Source: Adonisia turfae CCMR0081
GTDB taxonomy: Bacteria > Cyanobacteriota > Cyanobacteriia > Phormidesmidales > Phormidesmidaceae
DNA length: 64,000 bases
Assembly: GCF_011009555.1 (NCBI RefSeq)
Contig: NZ_QXHD01000004.1
Location: 3,952,240-4,016,239 of the forward strand
Direction: 5' to 3'
Positions within the stretch are counted from its first letter, which is position 1; each line of letters opens with the position of its first letter. The notes beneath the pieces are model-generated. The model was not told the DNA's origin. It searched no databases and saw only the letters and a list, made by a program, of their open reading frames with translations. The position numbers and the translations under genes were made by a program. Of the stretch, positions 24,217-32,549 are shown in pieces.

Positions 24217-24529
24217 CTGAGATCGGTGTTCTCCTTAAACGCAACAAAGCCGCCTATACGAGATACCAAACATCGCCTGCACAAGTCTAAAAGTCGCGAT
24301 CGCACCGCTTGTGGGTGTCGACCCCAGAGGTCATCATCGCTTCTACTGCGAAATACCCGGCAACAGCGATGCGGGTCGGCTTAATTGGCACATCTGTTGA
24401 ACCCTCAACCAATGCTCATGTAAACTCGCTATTCTGTTCCCGTTACCCGAGGAGCATATTCTATGGTGTTAGTGCCTTAGCAAGAGACAATCAAAGCATC
24501 TGGCCTTAAACCAGCCAAGAATATAAATC
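24217..24529 (+). repeat. 313-bp chimeric repeat, copy 2
   Basis: Same length and orientation as 11250-11562. The sulfotransferase-derived part has more frame damage here than in copy 1, while the central and right parts are almost identical. It starts 16 bases after the stop of the S10 peptidase gene. No terminal inverted repeats or target duplications were obvious. Confidence 0.85.
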
Positions 24530-24634
24530 ATTGCCCATAACTAAAATCGCAAGCCAGAGGCTTAAATGGGCTATCTTTCTCCTTTGCATCCAGGGGACCT
24601 CTTATAGTTATTGTTTTAATTCCAAAAATGTCAG

Positions 24635-24660
24635 TTGACACTATCGGTTGACACTGTCAA
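24635..24660. promoter_or_regulatory. Operator-like repeat TTGACACTxTC
   Basis: TTGACACTATCGG (24635-24647) is followed directly by TTGACACTGTCAA (24648-24660), which is a perfect 13-bp palindrome. A direct repeat at one-and-a-quarter turns with one palindromic half is typical of a repressor site. It lies about 180 bases before the structured leader of rsgA. Confidence 0.45.
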
Positions 24661-24812
24661 CAGTTCCCCTATTTATAGGCTAGACAAGCCGTCGACTTTT
24701 GGTACATCATTTGAGTCCATGTTGTGTAACTTTACCAATATCTCGACAGTAGGCCATCATCCCCGCTATACTAAGAGCTGTTCTCTCTACCCTTTTCAGG
24801 AGCTGAACCTTT

Positions 24813-24857
24813 ATGTCTGAGTCGGTAACCCTTGTCGCTACATCTCTAAATCCGTAG
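24813..24857 (+). CDS. Possible 14-aa upstream leader peptide (MSESVTLVATSLNP)
   Basis: ATG at 24813, ten bases after AGGAG, then 14 codons and a TAG at 24855-24857, inside the rsgA leader. Its end overlaps the first strand of the main leader stem at 24852, so translation of it could influence folding. Very short and not supported by homology. Confidence 0.25.
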   Translation: MSESVTLVATSLNP

Positions 24858-24951
24858 GGAATGCACCCTTGAAACTGCTGGGATAATCCCTGACAGCATT
24901 TCTTTGCACCATTCCTCTACGGTTATGGCCTATGGGCAGATGCCCTGTAGG
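24852..24951 (+). ncRNA. Structured 5' leader of rsgA
   Basis: CCGTAGGGAATG (24852-24863) pairs with CATTCCTCTACGG (24910-24922), one bulge. Inside it GCTGGGAT/ATCCCTGACAGC (24877-24897) forms a hairpin. Directly after, CCTATGGGCA (24929-24938) pairs with TGCCCTGTAGG (24941-24951). CTGAGTC at 24817 may also pair with GACTCAG at 24957. The group ends about 35 bases before the rsgA start. I do not recognise a known riboswitch class. Confidence 0.5.
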
Positions 24952-24988
24952 TCTCAGACTCAGTTGACCTAGAGGATTTTTTCCTATC

Positions 24989-26074
24989 ATGACTTTAGCT
25001 AATTTAGGCTGGAGCGATACCTTCGCTTGCAGCTTTGCACCCTACGTGGAACAAGGGTATCGCGTAGGACGTGTTGCTGTGGTTCATCGCAGTCAGTACC
25101 ATCTCTATACTGAACAAGGTGATACAACAGCAACTCTAACTGGCAGATTTAGACACCAGATTCAAAGCTCATCAGACTTTCCAGCTGTGGGCGATTGGGT
25201 TGTACTTCACCCCCAGAGTCCAACAGATCCAGCGTTAATCGAGGCTGTACTACCTCGTAAAAGCCAATTTCTTCGTCAAGCAGCCGGTAACCGTACCGAT
25301 GTCCAGGTTGTTGCCGCTAACGTAGACACTCTTTTGCTGGTCAGTGGTCTAGACTTGGACTTTAACCTGCGTCGCATTGAGCGCTATTTGGTGATGGCTT
25401 GGGAGAGTGGGGCTAGTCCAGTCATTGTGCTAAATAAGGCCGATATTTGTGAGGACCTGGACCACAAGCGTCGGCTTGTGGAAGACATCGCGTTTGGCGT
25501 GCCAATTATTACCCTGAGCGCGTTACAACACAATAATCTGGAGGCATTAAAGCCTTACCTTAAAGTAGGGCAGACCCTGGCTCTCCTGGGTTCGTCTGGT
25601 GTGGGCAAATCTACCCTGACAAATCAGCTGATGGGGAGTAACCTACAGGCGACTCAAGCAATACGTGCAGACGATAGTAAGGGACGCCATACCACCACCT
25701 CTCGGACTATGCTGCGCCTGCCCACCGGAGCTCTCTTAATTGATACTCCGGGTATGCGTGAGTTACAGCTATGGCTGGCTGAGGATAGTCTGGATAATCG
25801 TGTGGATGAAACCTTTGCTGATGTCGAAGCCCTGGCTCAGCAATGTCGGTTCCGCGATTGTCAACATCAGTCAGAGCCGGGGTGTGCCATCCAAGCAGCG
25901 TTAGCCTCAGGAGATTTATCTAAGAAACGCCTGAGAAGCTATCACAAGCTGCTAAAAGAACAGGCCCATTTACACCGGCGACAACACCAACAAGCTCAGC
26001 AAAACAGCAAAGCTCGTTGGAAATCGCGCACTCAAACCATACGACAATTTAAAAAGAGTCAGGGCGATAGGTAA
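24989..26074 (+). CDS. rsgA: Small ribosomal subunit biogenesis GTPase RsgA
   Basis: A 361-aa circularly permuted GTPase that helps mature the 30S ribosomal subunit. Domains in order: an OB fold (residues 20-95), the permuted GTPase with the G4 motif NKAD before G1 GSSGVGKST (about 204-212) and G3 DTPG, and a C-terminal zinc domain with C...C...H...C (QQCRFRDCQHQSEPGC). The basic tail (RRQHQQAQQNSKARWKSR) probably contacts rRNA. Start is ATG 24989 after AGAGGA. The long structured leader is unusual. It may be a second copy, as many cyanobacteria have an rsgA elsewhere; the window cannot show this. Confidence 0.94.
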   Translation: MTLANLGWSDTFACSFAPYVEQGYRVGRVAVVHRSQYHLYTEQGDTTATLTGRFRHQIQSSSDFPAVGDWVVLHPQSPTDPALIEAVLPRKSQFLRQAAGNRTDVQVVAANVDTLLLVSGLDLDFNLRRIERYLVMAWESGASPVIVLNKADICEDLDHKRRLVEDIAFGVPIITLSALQHNNLEALKPYLKVGQTLALLGSSGVGKSTLTNQLMGSNLQATQAIRADDSKGRHTTTSRTMLRLPTGALLIDTPGMRELQLWLAEDSLDNRVDETFADVEALAQQCRFRDCQHQSEPGCAIQAALASGDLSKKRLRSYHKLLKEQAHLHRRQHQQAQQNSKARWKSRTQTIRQFKKSQGDR

Positions 26075-26558
26075 TAGAACGTGCCCACGGCTTTCATGCC
26101 CACGGCTTGCGTGACAACTGCTTTGTGTAACTAAATATTGCCAATTTCCAGGCCATCACTACTGCCATTCCTATACATTGACAATCCAATTGACACCCCA
26201 TAGGAGTGGCAGTTAACACTTGATATAAAAAAGTTTCAGAGCTTTGCCAACAATCCCTAAGCTCCCTAACATACACATTTCATGATTTGGATAAATAGGT
26301 AATCATCTCTATTGATGAATTCCTATTTTAGAATTATTCTGATTTAAATATGAATCTAATTCAATAGTTAGCTAAAGCTAAGATAATTCCTGGCAAAGAT
26401 ATTGAGCGATTGACTGTACTTTTAGACGATCTGTGCCCTTAGCCAGAATCATCAGGTACATCATTTTTTCGTCAACTTGTTCTAGAAGAGTCTTTTCAGG
26501 CTGTTATCAACAGTCTGCTTTAGCTTGTCTAATGATACAAACTAAGGACACTACCACT
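26075..26558. other. Intergenic before the catalase, no feature supported
   Basis: A 484-base AT-rich gap. It holds a poor minus-strand open frame (26094-26276) and an upstream in-frame extension of the catalase reading frame, neither convincing. No recognisable RNA or repeat. Confidence 0.5.
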
Positions 26559-28136
26559 ATGAAACCCCCAAGTTTCTGGGCTAAACTTCTCAAAAAAACT
26601 CGGCCAATTTTGATCTTTACAGTCACCATGGCATTGATGGCTAGCGTGTCCACGTTAGCCATCGCTCAGGTTCCCTTACAAACCCGTGATAATGGTGCCC
26701 CTGTTGGCGATAATCAAAACTCTCAAACCGCTGGTTCAGGGGGGCCTGTTCTCTTACAAGATGTGCATTTAATTGAGAAACTAGCTCGGTTTAATCGGGA
26801 GCGTATTCCTGAGCGTGTTGTCCATGCACGCGGCACAGGTGTGCATGGTGAGTTTGTGAGTACGGCTGACCTGTCGAGCATTACGATGGCAGCACCCTTC
26901 CAAGGCAGAGGCAAGAAAACACCAGTCTTTGTCCGTTTTTCAAGCGTGATCAATTCTAAAGGGTCACCAGAAACGCTGCGTGACCCACGGGGATTTGCGA
27001 CTAAGTTTTACACGGACCAAGGCAACTGGGATTTGGTGGGCAATAATCTCCCTGTCTTTTTTATTCGGGATGCGATTAAGTTTCCCGACATGGTGCATTC
27101 TCTCAAACCGTCACCCATTACAAATCGACAAGATCCTAACCGCTTCTTTGATTTCTTCAGCCATGTGCCAGAGAGTACACACATGCTGTCTCAGGTTTAC
27201 TCTGATAAGGGCACCCCGAGAAGCTATCGCGAGATGGATGGTAATGGGGTTCATGCCTATAAGCTTGTGAATCGCAATGGTGATTATCAGTACGTTAAGT
27301 TTCACTGGAAGAGCTTACAGGGTGAACATAATTTAACTGCTGAGGAAGCAAAAGCTATGCAGGCAGATGACTTCAATCATTACACAGCTGATCTGTATGC
27401 CCAGGTAGGACATGGCAATGCACCCAAGTGGGATCTTTATATTCAAACCTTAAGCCCAAATGACTTGGACAAGTTTGACTTTAACCCTTTGGATGCTACC
27501 AAAATCTGGCCAACAGACTTAGTGCCTGAACGCAAAGTGGGTACCATGACACTAAATCGAATGCCAACTAACTTTTTCCAAGAGACCGAGCAATCTGCAT
27601 TTGCACCCAGCAATATCATCCCTGGTATTGAACCCTCAGAAGACCGTTTGCTACAGGGACGTTTATTCTCCTATGCCGATACTCACCGTCATCGTTTAGG
27701 GGCTAACCACATGATGCTACCCATTAACCGTCCACAGGTGGATGTTATTAACGGTAATCAGGAAGGCCCTGGCAATATTGGTCGTTCTAGTTCTGATGTT
27801 AATTACGAGCCTAACCGTCAACAGACCTTTGGGGCTAACGAAGATTATCGTTTCTCTCAGTTACCCATTGCTGGTGTAACGCAGAATGTACCCATCGAGA
27901 AAACATTGAACTTTGCCCAGGCAGGTGATTTCTATCGGGGACTCAATGCAACTGAGCAAGCGCATTTGGTTTCTAACTTAGCCGGAGACTTGGGAGATGT
28001 TAAAGATGCTGCCCTACGCACCAAGATGACGGCGTTCTTTTATAAAGCAGATGCGGACTATGGGACTAAATTAGCTAAGGCAGTGGCTGTTGACCTTAAT
28101 GCAGTTAAGCAGCGTGCTTCGACGTTGTCTGAGTAG
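26559..28136 (+). CDS. Exported monofunctional haem catalase
   Basis: A 525-aa catalase that disproportionates hydrogen peroxide. Distal His89 lies in ERVVHARG; the distal Asn block NLPVFFIRDAIKFPDMVH is intact; the proximal haem ligand Tyr372 is in RLFSYADTHRHRLG. Size fits the small-subunit clade. It starts with a clear signal peptide (RPILIFTVTMALMASVSTLAIAQ, residues 15-37), so it acts in the periplasm, which is uncommon for catalases. I start at the ATG at 26559 (AAGGA 11 bases upstream), since the open frame further 5' gives a non-signal N-terminus. A long hairpin terminator follows, and a phosphorylation-site-less response regulator gene lies downstream; either could be part of a peroxide response. 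Confidence 0.94.
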   Translation: MKPPSFWAKLLKKTRPILIFTVTMALMASVSTLAIAQVPLQTRDNGAPVGDNQNSQTAGSGGPVLLQDVHLIEKLARFNRERIPERVVHARGTGVHGEFVSTADLSSITMAAPFQGRGKKTPVFVRFSSVINSKGSPETLRDPRGFATKFYTDQGNWDLVGNNLPVFFIRDAIKFPDMVHSLKPSPITNRQDPNRFFDFFSHVPESTHMLSQVYSDKGTPRSYREMDGNGVHAYKLVNRNGDYQYVKFHWKSLQGEHNLTAEEAKAMQADDFNHYTADLYAQVGHGNAPKWDLYIQTLSPNDLDKFDFNPLDATKIWPTDLVPERKVGTMTLNRMPTNFFQETEQSAFAPSNIIPGIEPSEDRLLQGRLFSYADTHRHRLGANHMMLPINRPQVDVINGNQEGPGNIGRSSSDVNYEPNRQQTFGANEDYRFSQLPIAGVTQNVPIEKTLNFAQAGDFYRGLNATEQAHLVSNLAGDLGDVKDAALRTKMTAFFYKADADYGTKLAKAVAVDLNAVKQRASTLSE

Positions 28137-28169
28137 GTGTTGCTAGCTGACTAAAGCGATGCCTGTTTG

Positions 28170-28250
28170 CGGTTTCCCTTGCGAAGGCAGCCGTGTATGC
28201 ACATCTCGGACTTGTGTGTACACCATAGCTTGCAAAGGGAAACCGTTTTT
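28170..28250 (+). terminator. Long-stem terminator after the catalase
   Basis: CGGTTTCCCTT (28170-28180) pairs with AAGGGAAACCG (28235-28245), then TTTTT. An inner partial stem (GTGTA...TACAC) fills the loop. The loop is long for a terminator, so a MITE with terminator activity is also possible. Confidence 0.6.
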
Positions 28251-28361
28251 AAATCTCTTCAATCTACGGAGGTGACCAAAAACCGTTGCGGCTAATTCTT
28301 AAATATACAGATGTTGTATGCAACGTCTTTTCAATTTGCCTTACTTTCAACTTGAGGAAAC

Positions 28362-29042
28362 ATGCAAACTCACATTCTTTTGATCGGCATACAACCAGAA
28401 CTGGAAAAAGTTTTAGACGCGATTCTATGTCAGCAAGGATATCGTATCAGCTTCCTGGCTCACCGGATGGCAACAATGGAGACAGTCTGGCAGTTACGCC
28501 CAGATCTTTTGATTATGGGTTGGCCGACTGCTAATAGACTTGATTTGGAACCCTGTCGCTATTTGGCATCGTCGATGAAGAAAACACCGATTATGCTGAT
28601 AGGTAATGGTAACAGCCAAGACCAAATCGATAGTTTGAATATTTGTGCCAATGACTATCTGTCTGTTCCACTGGACATGGACGATTTCTTGGCCCGAGTG
28701 CGCGCCCGAATTCGACGGGTAGAGTGGGAGAGAAAGACGGCGATCTTTGCCTTCGAAAATTTAATGCTGGATACTCAATCCTATGAAGTTTACTACAACA
28801 AACAGCTGATTCCGCTAACTTTAAAGGAGTTTGAGCTGTTGAAATACTTTATGGAACATCCTAAACAGGTGCTGACCCATCAGCAGATTATGAATAGCGT
28901 TTGGCCTGATTTTCTGCCAGGAGAAAGTATGAATATTTTGCATGTTTATATTCGGTATCTTCGCCAAAAACTAAAATCAGCAGGCAAGTTTATCTGCACG
29001 ATACGTAATGTGGGTTACATTCTCAGCACTCGTGGGGCGTAG
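28362..29042 (+). CDS. OmpR/PhoB-family regulator with degenerate receiver
   Basis: A 226-aa winged-helix regulator. Residues 1-115 are a receiver-like fold, and 125-225 the OmpR DNA-binding domain (LMLDTQSYEVYYNKQLIPLTLKEFELLKYFM, then NILHVYIRYLRQKL and TIRNVGYIL). All receiver active-site residues are gone: the acidic pair is GI (ILLIGIQ, residues 9-10), the phospho-acceptor Asp is Gly53 (LLIMGW), the Thr/Ser is Gly81, and the Lys is Val102 (YLSVP). It should therefore work without phosphorylation, like other atypical response regulators. No cognate kinase is next to it. It may control the neighbouring exported catalase; that is inference. ATG at 28362 follows TTGAGGAAAC. Confidence 0.9.
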   Translation: MQTHILLIGIQPELEKVLDAILCQQGYRISFLAHRMATMETVWQLRPDLLIMGWPTANRLDLEPCRYLASSMKKTPIMLIGNGNSQDQIDSLNICANDYLSVPLDMDDFLARVRARIRRVEWERKTAIFAFENLMLDTQSYEVYYNKQLIPLTLKEFELLKYFMEHPKQVLTHQQIMNSVWPDFLPGESMNILHVYIRYLRQKLKSAGKFICTIRNVGYILSTRGA

Positions 29043-29065
29043 TGATCAGTAGGTCTTGGCAAGAC

Positions 29066-29223
29066 TTATCCGGTGGGGTGACTTTTAAGGCGATAGCCCA
29101 TGCCCCGTACTGTTTCAATGTAATCGCTGCCAAACTTTTTGCGCAGATGTCGAATGTACACTTCAATAATGTTAGAGCCTGGATCATAGTCATACCTCCA
29201 GACACGATTGAGTCCATCGCCTG
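29066..29223 (-). pseudogene. C-terminal fragment of an OmpR/PhoB-type response regulator
   Basis: The minus strand encodes NRVWRYDYDPGSN, IIEVYIRHLRKKF and ETVRGMGYRLK, then a stop at 29066-29068: the typical end of a winged-helix OmpR domain. Nothing of the receiver or first half remains upstream. It faces the intact regulator gene, so a cluster of two regulators may have been rearranged. Confidence 0.8.
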
Positions 29224-29283
29224 AATTTAAGCTGAAAAAAAATTCAGGTTGGGTTGCCAGTCCCTATTATCAATTTTCGAATG

Positions 29284-29314
29284 AAAGGGGGCAGACGTTG
29301 TGATCTGCCCCCTT
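29284..29314 (-). terminator. Terminator of the minus-strand secreted-protein gene
   Basis: AAAGGGGGCAGA (29284-29295) pairs with TCTGCCCCCTT (29304-29314), 11 bp; on the minus strand it is followed by TTTCATT. It lies about 60 bases after the stop at 29373. Confidence 0.7.
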
Positions 29315-29372
29315 GTTTGCTTCACTTTTTACTGAGGCACAACCGGCACAAGCACCGTCACGTATACGCCAT

Positions 29373-29909
29373 TTACCTGGAACTGGTAATGGGTTGCTCA
29401 CGAATCATGGATTCTGCGATCGCAACCAATTCTGCGGTATCGATTGCAGAATCTAAGGCACCAACACCATAAATTTGCCCATCTTGCCGCCAAAGAATAT
29501 TGTGGGTTTTGAAAAACCCTTGGCCCCAGGTCAGATGATAACCATCCAGCTCAGAGGTGATGGCTATGGGTGACACCGTATCTGCCGGTGGGGGCCAAGA
29601 CTCTGTTTCAGTTAGCACCCCGATGGACCCCAACGCACAAGCAGATGCCCGACAATTAGGGTCAGCCGATACATTGACTCGGAAGCCATTATCATCAGAT
29701 TCAAAATAAGGGTAGAGATCAATTGAAGAATTAGGGAAATAGGCGGGTAAGCGTAAACTTGTCCCTGAAGGAAGTTGTTGACGAATAGTCGAAAGTACGG
29801 GGGTGAAAATGTCAGCGGGTGCGGCCACTGCCTTGTCAGCAAGCCCTAAGGCACCGCCAAGTATAATAGTAAAACCTACCAGCAATGATACGTTTCGTGA
29901 GATTGTCAT
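29373..29909 (-). CDS. Secreted protein of unknown function
   Basis: Not recognised. A 178-aa protein with a clear Sec signal peptide (residues 1-29, SLLVGFTIILGGALGLADKAVAA). The mature part starts PADIFTPVLSTIRQQLPSGTSLRLPAYFP, has two Cys (NCRASACALG), and continues LTETESWPPPADTV and DGYHLTWGQGFFKTHNILWRQDGQIYGVGA, ending in a helix. The pattern suggests a small globular periplasmic protein. The ATG at 29909 follows GGAG at eight bases. It is divergent from the histidine kinase gene (208-base gap), whose regulator may control it. No enzymatic motif seen. Confidence 0.75.
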   Translation of the reverse strand: MTISRNVSLLVGFTIILGGALGLADKAVAAPADIFTPVLSTIRQQLPSGTSLRLPAYFPNSSIDLYPYFESDDNGFRVNVSADPNCRASACALGSIGVLTETESWPPPADTVSPIAITSELDGYHLTWGQGFFKTHNILWRQDGQIYGVGALDSAIDTAELVAIAESMIREQPITSSR

Positions 29910-30117
29910 ACCGTTGACTCCAAAGGTGACTTTGATGTTTTTACGGTAGGTTGATTTCTCCTAACCTGCGAAGTCACACTCGTCATGCATCACCATGACA
30001 TCTGTCATCCCTTTGGGAATTTTGCCGGAATTCAACCCGTCATAAGGCACAATCAAATCAGAATCAGTCGTTCAGGGCAAGATTGGTTCTGTAAACACAG
30101 CTAAAGAGCACAGAGAT

Positions 30118-31296
30118 ATGTCGCATACAGCCGTTCCCATCTCACCAAAAGTGCGAAAAATTATGCGCTGGGTGGAGTGGGTCATTCTCATCCAATGCGT
30201 CATAGACAATGTGATGGGCGCTCAGATTGACCCACGGTTTGGGCAACCTTGGCAGCTGGCCCTGTTTGTTGGCATGGTTGCCGCCTTGAGTCTGCGGTTT
30301 CCTAACCAAGCTTCTCTACAGCAGCGTCGTCTTTATGTCGCCCTAGAGATGACTCTACTGATTATTGCGCAGTTTTCTCGGATTTCATTTTCAAGTTTGT
30401 TTGAGTTATTCATTATTAAAGCCTGTTTGTTGTTGCCGATGAGTGATGCAATCATTGCTACAGTTGCAACCACAAGCATACGGATCATGCAATTTACTTG
30501 GGGTTTACCCACCGCCATTGAAGAAGTCCAATTGCGCGGTCTGGACTTTTATTTGAACCCCCAAAGGATTTTGATTAACACTCTAACAACAGCCATCACA
30601 GTTGCTGTATTCGTCGTGACGATGGGTTTCTTGTTTGCATCAGAGCAACGGAACCGATATCGAGCGCAAATCTTAACCCAAGAGGTTGAGTCATTGGCAA
30701 CTCAATTGGAACGCTCCCGTATTGCTCGGGATATCCATGACTCTTTAGGACATTCCCTCACCACATTGGATGTGCAGTTAGCCCTTGCCCAACGATACAG
30801 CCAAGCGACTAACAACAGTACTAAGTTGCAACAAACATTGGAAACTGCCCAACAGCTTACAGTTCAGTGTTTGACGGAGGTGCGTCAGTCGTTACAGACA
30901 ATGCGCGAGTCTAACTTTGAGCTCAATACGGCCCTCCACACATTGGCGGAGCAGCTACGTTCGTCCTTTACCATCAACCTAGACATTAAACTACCCCCGC
31001 TACCTCAGCAGCTCAGCTACCAGCTTTATCTAATGGCTAAGGAGGGGTTAATCAACGTCCAAAAGCACGCCTATGCGACTCAGACTCATCTTTCGATGCT
31101 GACAGCGGATCATCAGCTTGTCGTCACCCTGCATGATAATGGGTGTGGTTTTGACATCGGCACTCAATCCTCAGGATATGGGTTACAGGGAATTAAGGAG
31201 CGATCGCAACTTTTAGGCGGACAACTTATCATAAATAGTGGTCACCAGCAGGGGACTACATTGCTCATTACTATTCCGCTGACGACAGCAGCCTGA
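30118..31296 (+). CDS. NarL-type sensor histidine kinase
   Basis: A 392-aa kinase of the HisKA_3 (NarX/DesK) group. Residues 15-180 hold about five membrane helices (for instance GMVAALSLRF and ITVAVFVVTMGFLFA) with no large periplasmic domain, so it likely senses within the membrane. The H-box RDIHDSLGHSL has the phospho-acceptor His207; the ATPase domain shows LYLMAKEGLINVQKHA (N-box) and LHDNGCGFDIG, then GYGLQGIKER. It phosphorylates the response regulator encoded 8 bases downstream. The lack of a loop of size between helices fits lipid- or envelope-stress sensing (DesK/LiaS-like). Confidence 0.93.
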   Translation: MSHTAVPISPKVRKIMRWVEWVILIQCVIDNVMGAQIDPRFGQPWQLALFVGMVAALSLRFPNQASLQQRRLYVALEMTLLIIAQFSRISFSSLFELFIIKACLLLPMSDAIIATVATTSIRIMQFTWGLPTAIEEVQLRGLDFYLNPQRILINTLTTAITVAVFVVTMGFLFASEQRNRYRAQILTQEVESLATQLERSRIARDIHDSLGHSLTTLDVQLALAQRYSQATNNSTKLQQTLETAQQLTVQCLTEVRQSLQTMRESNFELNTALHTLAEQLRSSFTINLDIKLPPLPQQLSYQLYLMAKEGLINVQKHAYATQTHLSMLTADHQLVVTLHDNGCGFDIGTQSSGYGLQGIKERSQLLGGQLIINSGHQQGTTLLITIPLTTAA

Positions 31297-31304
31297 TTTA
31301 AACC

Positions 31305-31991
31305 ATGATTAATCTCTTGTTGGTGGATGACCAAACAAACTATCGACAAGGTTTAGCTGAATTGTTGTCCCTAGAATCAGATCTGACAGTGGTCGGACAG
31401 GCAGAAAATGGAAAAGTGGCCATTAGTCTCACTCAGCAATACCAGCCCGATGTCATTTTGATGGATGTGCGGATGCCCCTATGTAATGGTGTCGAGGCAA
31501 CACGCATCATTAACCAACGTTATCCCTGGATTCGTATTTTAGTGTTGTCCACTTTCGACGAAGACGAGTATATTTGGCAATCCTTGCAGTATGGTGCTTT
31601 AGGCTATCTACTGAAAAGTACTCCCGCTAACCAGCTGGCGGATGCTGTGCGTGTTTTGGCCCAAGGGTACAGTCAGTTGGGGCCAACCATTGCCCCTAAA
31701 GTATTTGCCCAGCTGAATCCCAGCATCACTCTACGGCCAGAGCAAAGTAATGAACATCAATTTAAACACTCATTGAGCGAGCGTGAACAGGAAATTGCTA
31801 AACTTCTAGGAGAGGGTAAAACGAATAAGGACATAGCCCAAACCCTTCATTTGAGCCATGGCACCGTACGTAATCATATTAGTCGAATGTTAAGCCAGTT
31901 AGAATTTCGCGATCGCACTCAGATCGCACTCTGGGCACAAAAACACTTGCGAATAAATGATGGAGCCAAGACCTTACCTCAAGAAAATTAA
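31305..31991 (+). CDS. NarL/LuxR-family response regulator
   Basis: A 228-aa regulator. Receiver residues 1-120 are canonical: acidic pair in LLVDDQ, phospho-acceptor Asp54 in VILMDVRMP, Ser/Thr in LVLSTF and Lys in YLLKST. A linker of about 40 residues leads to the LuxR-type helix-turn-helix LSEREQEIAKLLGEGKTNKDIAQTLHLSHGTVRNHISRML. It is in one operon with the kinase and likely receives phosphate from His207. Target genes are not known; the divergent secreted protein gene at 29373-29909 is a candidate. Confidence 0.94.
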   Translation: MINLLLVDDQTNYRQGLAELLSLESDLTVVGQAENGKVAISLTQQYQPDVILMDVRMPLCNGVEATRIINQRYPWIRILVLSTFDEDEYIWQSLQYGALGYLLKSTPANQLADAVRVLAQGYSQLGPTIAPKVFAQLNPSITLRPEQSNEHQFKHSLSEREQEIAKLLGEGKTNKDIAQTLHLSHGTVRNHISRMLSQLEFRDRTQIALWAQKHLRINDGAKTLPQEN

Positions 31992-32231
31992 AGAAGAGAC
32001 TGAGCATTTCAAAGTGACTAGAGACTTCCTAAACCGATATCCTGTCATGCTTAAACATTTGCTAGATGAGCCAAATTCTTAACTGCTTTAAACAAATGGT
32101 AAGAATTTTCTGGCTCTATTCTCTTGTGAAATTTTATGACCTTTAAAGCATCTTGAGCACGAAACGTAGAGGGGCAATTAAGATAAACACTTAACCTGCT
32201 GTACAACATAGTGATGCTATAGGGGGATACG

Positions 32232-32549
32232 ATGGGTCGCAGATTGACAGAGAAAAATCCTAAGGTTCGAGCAACAGCTGCTATGTGGACTTTATCCATG
32301 GGCATGTTGGGTGTATGTATTCCCCTAGTCGCTATTACCAACAGTGGGATTATCTTACCGTTACTGGTAATTCTCAGCACAGGAGGAGCGACAGCTGCAG
32401 TGTGGCTTAGCCCTGGCAGACGTCGACCAGAAGACATCCAGTTAACACAAACTGTAAAAGCATTAGAAGAACGAATTATCAACTTAGAAACAATTTGCAC
32501 AGGTCTTGAACCTGTTGATGAGCCTCGTAGTCTATCTGAGATAAAATAG
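32232..32549 (+). CDS. Small two-helix membrane protein
   Basis: Not recognised by family. A 105-aa protein: basic N-terminus (GRRLTEKNPKVRATA), two membrane helices (MWTLSMGMLGVCIPLVAI; IILPLLVILSTGGATAAVWL) and a short cytoplasmic tail with a likely coiled coil (IQLTQTVKALEERIINLETI). Such bitopic proteins with a helix-turn-helix tail occur in envelope-stress or membrane scaffolds, but no assignment is possible. The 3' end overlaps the convergent P450 gene by 18 bases. A minus-strand open frame across 32051-32500 is a shadow. Confidence 0.65.
   Translation: MGRRLTEKNPKVRATAAMWTLSMGMLGVCIPLVAITNSGIILPLLVILSTGGATAAVWLSPGRRRPEDIQLTQTVKALEERIINLETICTGLEPVDEPRSLSEIK

Noticed and set aside
24309..24509. 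Similar ORFs in both repeat copies (also 11345-11542)
   Set aside because: They read through a non-coding or antisense part of the 313-bp repeat; the real relics are on other frames and strands.
32051..32500. 149-codon minus-strand ORF
   Set aside because: Overlaps a plus-strand membrane protein with clear helices and lacks a family; shadow.
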